In this document: positions 60,737 through 64,000 of the stretch, piece after piece
Layout of the letters: every line of letters starts with the position of its first letter
Numbering within the stretch: the first letter of the stretch is position 1
Assembly: GCF_001297125.1 (NCBI RefSeq)
Contig: NZ_LHPC01000056.1
Span: 62,001-126,000 of the forward strand
Reading direction: 5' to 3'
DNA length: 64,000 nt
DNA from: Pseudomonas sp. RIT-PI-q
Lineage (GTDB): Bacteria; Pseudomonadota; Gammaproteobacteria; Pseudomonadales; Pseudomonadaceae
Notes under the pieces: generated by a model
The model's input: only the letters and a program-made list of their open reading frames with translations
The model's database searches: none
Told to the model about the DNA's origin: nothing
Translations under genes and position numbers: made by a program

Positions 60737-61804
60737 ATGCAGATCGACAGCAAAACCTTGCTCTGCCGCTACCGCTACGACGCACTCAATCGGCTGGTCG
60801 CAAACACGCCCTCAGCGCAGGTCGATACCCAGCGTTTCTATCTGAGAGATCGCCTGGCCACCGAGATTAAAGGCACCGAGCAGCGTTCGATCATGCAACA
60901 CGACGATCATCTGTTGGCGCAGCAACAGCGCCAGAGCGGCACCGTGGAAACGCGCTTGCTCGCCACTGATCAGCAACGTTCAGTGTTGAATGTACTCGCC
61001 GCAGCGCAGCGCATTCCTCTTGCCTACACAGCCTATGGTCACCGACCTCCGCAAAGCGGATTACTCAGCCTGCTCGGTTTCAATGGTGAACGGCCGGATG
61101 GGGTGACAGGGTGTTATTTGTTGGGGAATGGCTATCGGGCGTTTAACCCGGTGTCGATGCGGTTTAACAGTCCGGACAGTTGGAGTCCGTTTGGGAAGGG
61201 TGGGTTGAATGCATATGCGTATTGTGTCGGGGATCCGGTGAACCGGATGGATCCGACAGGACATATTGGAAATCCCTTTAGGGGGGGCTTACATATTAAA
61301 AATCCCTTTAAGGGAGTCTTAAATTTACTAGGGCGTACTCCAAGCAGGGTTCGCGCCGAGCAGGCTAATTCTGCTGCAGCGCAAAGTCAGGCAAACACAC
61401 AAACTTCGTTACCTGGGGTATCCACCGATGCTCCACCACCCTACACACAAAGCCAAACGCAGCTAGATAGCTTCGAACTCCCCCCACCTTACTCCCGGAG
61501 AAGCGATGTAGAATTCTCGCCTACTCGATCAATTAGTGAACCCAACTTGAGCCCACCACCACTGTACTCGGGCAACCAACTCCCAGTGATCAGCCAACAT
61601 CGACAGACTATTCTGCAACGTAAAATTAATCTCGCAACTGCCCATTTACAACGAATAGATGAGAACACTCGAAACCTTGTATCGATGTCTCCAGTATTGC
61701 AAGAAACAATTAACTCACTGACACGCAACATAAATAACTACAGGAGCGAACTTGGCCAACCCCCGCTTTATCGCAGAAACCAAGAATTAAGAGACTCCTT
61801 ATAA
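60737..61804 (+). CDS. Mini-Rhs protein 3: Rhs core with four PPxY motifs
   Basis: A 355-residue protein: Rhs core 1-176 (ending MDPTGH), a short basic FRGGLHIKNPFKG segment, a proline-rich linker and a helical end (TILQRKINLATAHLQRIDEN, LQETINSLTRNINNYRSELG). PPxY motifs are at 233-236, 249-252, 274-277 and 342-345 (PPPY, PPPY, PPLY, PPLY). As in copy 2, the last motif comes after the helices. The AT content rises sharply after DPTGH. Followed by a terminator and fdhA, with no immunity gene. Confidence 0.88.
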   Translation: MQIDSKTLLCRYRYDALNRLVANTPSAQVDTQRFYLRDRLATEIKGTEQRSIMQHDDHLLAQQQRQSGTVETRLLATDQQRSVLNVLAAAQRIPLAYTAYGHRPPQSGLLSLLGFNGERPDGVTGCYLLGNGYRAFNPVSMRFNSPDSWSPFGKGGLNAYAYCVGDPVNRMDPTGHIGNPFRGGLHIKNPFKGVLNLLGRTPSRVRAEQANSAAAQSQANTQTSLPGVSTDAPPPYTQSQTQLDSFELPPPYSRRSDVEFSPTRSISEPNLSPPPLYSGNQLPVISQHRQTILQRKINLATAHLQRIDENTRNLVSMSPVLQETINSLTRNINNYRSELGQPPLYRRNQELRDSL

Positions 61805-61814
61805 AAACAGTCGT

Positions 61815-61848
61815 AAAAAAGGGCGACATCAAGTCGCCCTCTTCTTTT
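61815..61848. terminator. Bidirectional terminator between the Rhs array and fdhA
   Basis: GGGCGAC, loop ATCAA, GTCGCCC, with AAAAAA on the left and TCTTCTTTT on the right; serves the convergent mini-Rhs 3 and fdhA genes. Confidence 0.9.
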
Positions 61849-61859
61849 ACTTAAAGCCC

Positions 61860-63059
61860 TTACGCCGCACTAAACAACTTATGCGGATCAATCACAAACT
61901 TCTTCGGCACGCCCGCGTCGAACTCGCCATAACCCTGTGGTGCCTGATCCAGGCTGATCACCTGAACACCCACCACTTCGGCGATGTTGATACGGTCCCA
62001 CATAATCGCCTGCATCAGTTGGCGGTTGTACTTCATCACTGGCGTCTGCCCCGTGTGGAAGCTGTGGGATTTAGCCCAGCCCAGACCGAAGCGGATGCTC
62101 AGGCTGCCCATTTTCGCGGCGGCATCCACAGCACCTGGATCTTCTGTCACGTAGAGGCCCGGAATACCGATTTTGCCGGCAACGCGTACCACGCCCATCA
62201 GCGAGTTGAGCACGGTGGCCGGGGCTTCGTGTTTCACGCCGTCATGGCCGTGACCGCGTGCTTCGAAGCCTACGGCGTCGACGGCGCAATCCACTTCCGG
62301 TTCTCCCAGCAGTGCAGCGATTTGTTCGTGCAACGGAGTGTCCAGCGACAGGTCGGCGATTTCGAAACCCTGGGCCTTGGCGTGTGCCAGGCGGACGGTG
62401 TTGACGTCGCCGATGATGACCACTGCCGCGCCCAGCAAGCGAGCGGAAGCGGCGGCGGCGAGGCCGACCGGGCCGGCGCCTGCGATGTACACGGTGCTGC
62501 CCGGGCCTACGCCGGCGGTCACTGCGCCGTGATAACCGGTGGGCAGGATGTCGGAGAGGCAGGTCAGGTCACGGATTTTCTCCATGGCGCGATCGCGATC
62601 CGGCAGCTTCAACAGGTTGAAGTCGGCATACGGCACCATCGCGTATTCAGCCTGACCGCCGGTCCAGTCGCCCATGTCGACGTAACCGTAGGCACCGCCC
62701 GGACGCGCCGGGTTAACGCTGAGGCAGACACCGGTATGCATTTCCTTGCAGGAACGGCAGCGCCCGCACGCCACGTTGAACGGTACGGACACCAGATCGC
62801 CGATCTGCAGGTTCTCGACGTCGCTGCCCTTTTCGATCACTTCACCGGTGATTTCGTGGCCCAGCACCAGACCGGTTTGAGCGGTGGTACGACCGCGCAC
62901 CATGTGCTGATCGGAACCACAGATGTTGGTGGAAACTACGCGCAGGATGACAGCGTGATTAATCTTCCTGCCACGCGGGTCCTGCATTTTCGGATACTCG
63001 ATATTTTGTACTTCGACCTTGCCAGCGCCGAGATACACCACACCACGATTGCCAGACAT
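61860..63059 (-). CDS. fdhA: Glutathione-independent formaldehyde dehydrogenase
   Basis: A 399-residue zinc alcohol-dehydrogenase-family enzyme, the NAD-dependent formaldehyde dismutase/dehydrogenase type. The catalytic zinc cysteine is in STNICGSDQH, the structural zinc cysteines in CGRCRSCKEMHTGVC, and the NAD fold in VYIAGAGPVGLAAAASARLL. Length and the GGAYGYVDMGDWTGGQAEY block match Pseudomonas FdhA. It detoxifies formaldehyde to formate, and the purU gene upstream in the same direction also yields formate. Two ghosts of its 3' end occur in the Rhs array. Confidence 0.96.
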   Translation of the reverse strand: MSGNRGVVYLGAGKVEVQNIEYPKMQDPRGRKINHAVILRVVSTNICGSDQHMVRGRTTAQTGLVLGHEITGEVIEKGSDVENLQIGDLVSVPFNVACGRCRSCKEMHTGVCLSVNPARPGGAYGYVDMGDWTGGQAEYAMVPYADFNLLKLPDRDRAMEKIRDLTCLSDILPTGYHGAVTAGVGPGSTVYIAGAGPVGLAAAASARLLGAAVVIIGDVNTVRLAHAKAQGFEIADLSLDTPLHEQIAALLGEPEVDCAVDAVGFEARGHGHDGVKHEAPATVLNSLMGVVRVAGKIGIPGLYVTEDPGAVDAAAKMGSLSIRFGLGWAKSHSFHTGQTPVMKYNRQLMQAIMWDRINIAEVVGVQVISLDQAPQGYGEFDAGVPKKFVIDPHKLFSAA

Positions 63060-63162
63060 GCTTTCACCTCGCTGTTGTTTTTATGTAGCGGTCGCGTCGC
63101 CCAGGATCGGCGGCGCGTTGATTGCTCGGGTTATTGCCTGTGTCTTTTTGCGTTGTCTGTCA

Positions 63163-63262
63163 GGGCCTCTTCGCGGGCAAGCCTCGCTCCTACAGGATTG
63201 GGGCTGTCCCCGTTATCGCGTCCAACCCGCCCCTGTAGGAGCGAGGCTTGCCCGCGAAGGCG
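63163..63262. repeat. REPIN, GAGGCTTGCCCGCG variant
   Basis: GGCCTCTTCGCGGGCAAGCC and its complement in the fdhA-purU gap; the right arm ends two bases before the purU stop. Confidence 0.9.
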
Positions 63263-63264
63263 AT

Positions 63265-64000
63265 CTACAGAACGACGGTGCGATTGGCGTTCAAAAACAC
63301 CCGTCGTTCGATGTGATATCCAACGGCGCGCGCCAACGTCAGCCCTTCGATATCCCGCCCCTTGGCGATCAAATCTTCCGGGTAATGACTGTGGTCCACG
63401 ACCTCTACGCCCTGGGCGATGATCGGGCCTTCGTCCAGGTCGTTGTTGATGTAGTGCGCCGTCGCGCCAACCAGTTTCACTCCCTTGTTGTACGCCTGGT
63501 GATAGGGCTTGGCGCCCTTGAAACCCGGCAGCAGGGAGTGGTGGATGTTGATCGCCTTGCCGTCGAGTTTGCGGCACAGCTCTGGCGACAGAACCTGCAT
63601 GTAGCGGGCGAGAATCACCAGTTCGGCGCCGGACTCTTCAATCACCTGCAAAACCTGACGCTCTTGCGACGGTTTGTCGTTCGGGTCCAGGGGAAAATGG
63701 TAGTACGGAATCTGGTGCCAGTCGGCCAGCGGTTTGAGGTCCGGGTGATTCGAGACCACGGCGGCCACGTCCATCGACAACTGGCCGATGCGCTGGCGGT
63801 AGAGCAAATCGTTGAGGCAGTGATCGGCCTTGGAGACCATGATCACCACTTTCGGCCGGTAATTCGGCGCGGTCAGTTCGAAGATCATGCCGAAATGGGC
63901 ACCGCGCTCTTCAAGCCCTGCGCGGAAGGCTTGTTCGTTGAAACCGTCAGGTTGGCGGAATTCCACGCGAATGAAGAAACGGCCCGAGAGTCGGTCATCG
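63265..64000 (-). CDS. purU: Formyltetrahydrofolate deformylase (partial)
   Basis: The C-terminal 244 codons of PurU; the start lies beyond the right edge. It opens with the end of the ACT domain (DDRLSGRFFIRVEFRQ) and continues into the formyltransferase-like catalytic domain with INIHHSLLPGFKGAKPY and the Asp-containing YINNDLDEGPIIAQ. It releases formate from 10-formyl-tetrahydrofolate. The pairing with fdhA points to one-carbon metabolism. Confidence 0.95.
   Translation of the reverse strand, partial: DDRLSGRFFIRVEFRQPDGFNEQAFRAGLEERGAHFGMIFELTAPNYRPKVVIMVSKADHCLNDLLYRQRIGQLSMDVAAVVSNHPDLKPLADWHQIPYYHFPLDPNDKPSQERQVLQVIEESGAELVILARYMQVLSPELCRKLDGKAINIHHSLLPGFKGAKPYHQAYNKGVKLVGATAHYINNDLDEGPIIAQGVEVVDHSHYPEDLIAKGRDIEGLTLARAVGYHIERRVFLNANRTVVL

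Noticed and set aside
787..63262. REP pairs as CRISPR repeats
   Set aside because: They are scattered singly or in inverted pairs with unequal spacing, always between genes, with no regular direct repeats and no cas genes.

Overview
The window is a chromosomal segment of a Pseudomonas of the P. fluorescens group. The evidence is the pqqF-ABCDE cluster sitting beside davBA, the bioB/bioFHCD-comF neighbourhood, creBCD, glcB, a paralogous set of three ~600-residue acyl-CoA dehydrogenases, and a very dense load of REP/REPIN elements of the GTAGGAGC/GTGGGAGC type typical of this group. Most genes are high-GC core or near-core genes; the obvious accessory island is 58.1-61.8 kb.

Layout. 0-14 kb: the start of a leftward membrane protein, an Lrp-type regulator, the lysine 2-monooxygenase/5-aminovaleramide amidase pair davBA, then the PQQ biosynthesis cluster pqqF-pqqA-pqqB-pqqC-pqqD-pqqE and an S9 peptidase. 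A small YqaE-type membrane protein, a class III aminotransferase and a divergent LysR regulator follow. 14-25 kb: three paralogous acyl-CoA dehydrogenases, a membrane diguanylate cyclase and a periplasmic di-heme peroxidase-like cytochrome, with a PsrA-type fatty-acid operator upstream of the third dehydrogenase. 25-31 kb: a mini flagellar-rod-like protein, biotin synthesis (bioB, bioFHCD), comF. 31-37 kb: an orphan ModE regulator, a Tat-exported PhoX-family protein, SrkA kinase, RarD, a GcvR-like ACT protein, and a convergent intergenic region carrying DnaA boxes. 37-43 kb: glcB, a stand-alone receiver, and a CBS/DUF294 protein coupled to a DEDD exonuclease. 43-49 kb: an ECF sigma/FecR/TonB-receptor siderophore system with a FoxB-like PepSY reductase. 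49-58 kb: a GST-like protein, creBCD, a periplasmic retropepsin-like protein, an acyltransferase, a DUF2780 protein, and a fasciclin protein next to an ECF sigma/RskA-type anti-sigma pair. 58-62 kb: three tandem mini-Rhs cassettes. 62-64 kb: fdhA and purU, a formaldehyde/formate/C1 pair.

The most unusual part is the mini-Rhs array. Three genes share an 85-bp leader (with a hairpin that buries part of the Shine-Dalgarno sequence) and a near-identical 176-residue Rhs core ending in DPTGH, then switch to unrelated AT-rich C-termini. One C-terminus has a His-Gly...Ala-Cys pattern like clan CD cysteine peptidases. The other two are proline-rich and carry two and four PPxY motifs, the ligand of eukaryotic WW domains, around an alpha-helical segment. 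The spacers between cassettes contain two decayed fragments of the 3' end of the neighbouring fdhA gene, which records how the array grew. No immunity gene is visible.

Other points worth attention: a fasciclin-ECF-RskA locus that mirrors the mycobacterial SigK/RskA/MPT70-83 arrangement, a 98-residue protein that looks like the two ends of a flagellar rod protein joined without the middle, a 107-bp perfect-armed palindrome, and several short leader ORFs or SD-masking hairpins ahead of metabolic genes. All calls were made by reading the sequence; no database search was run.
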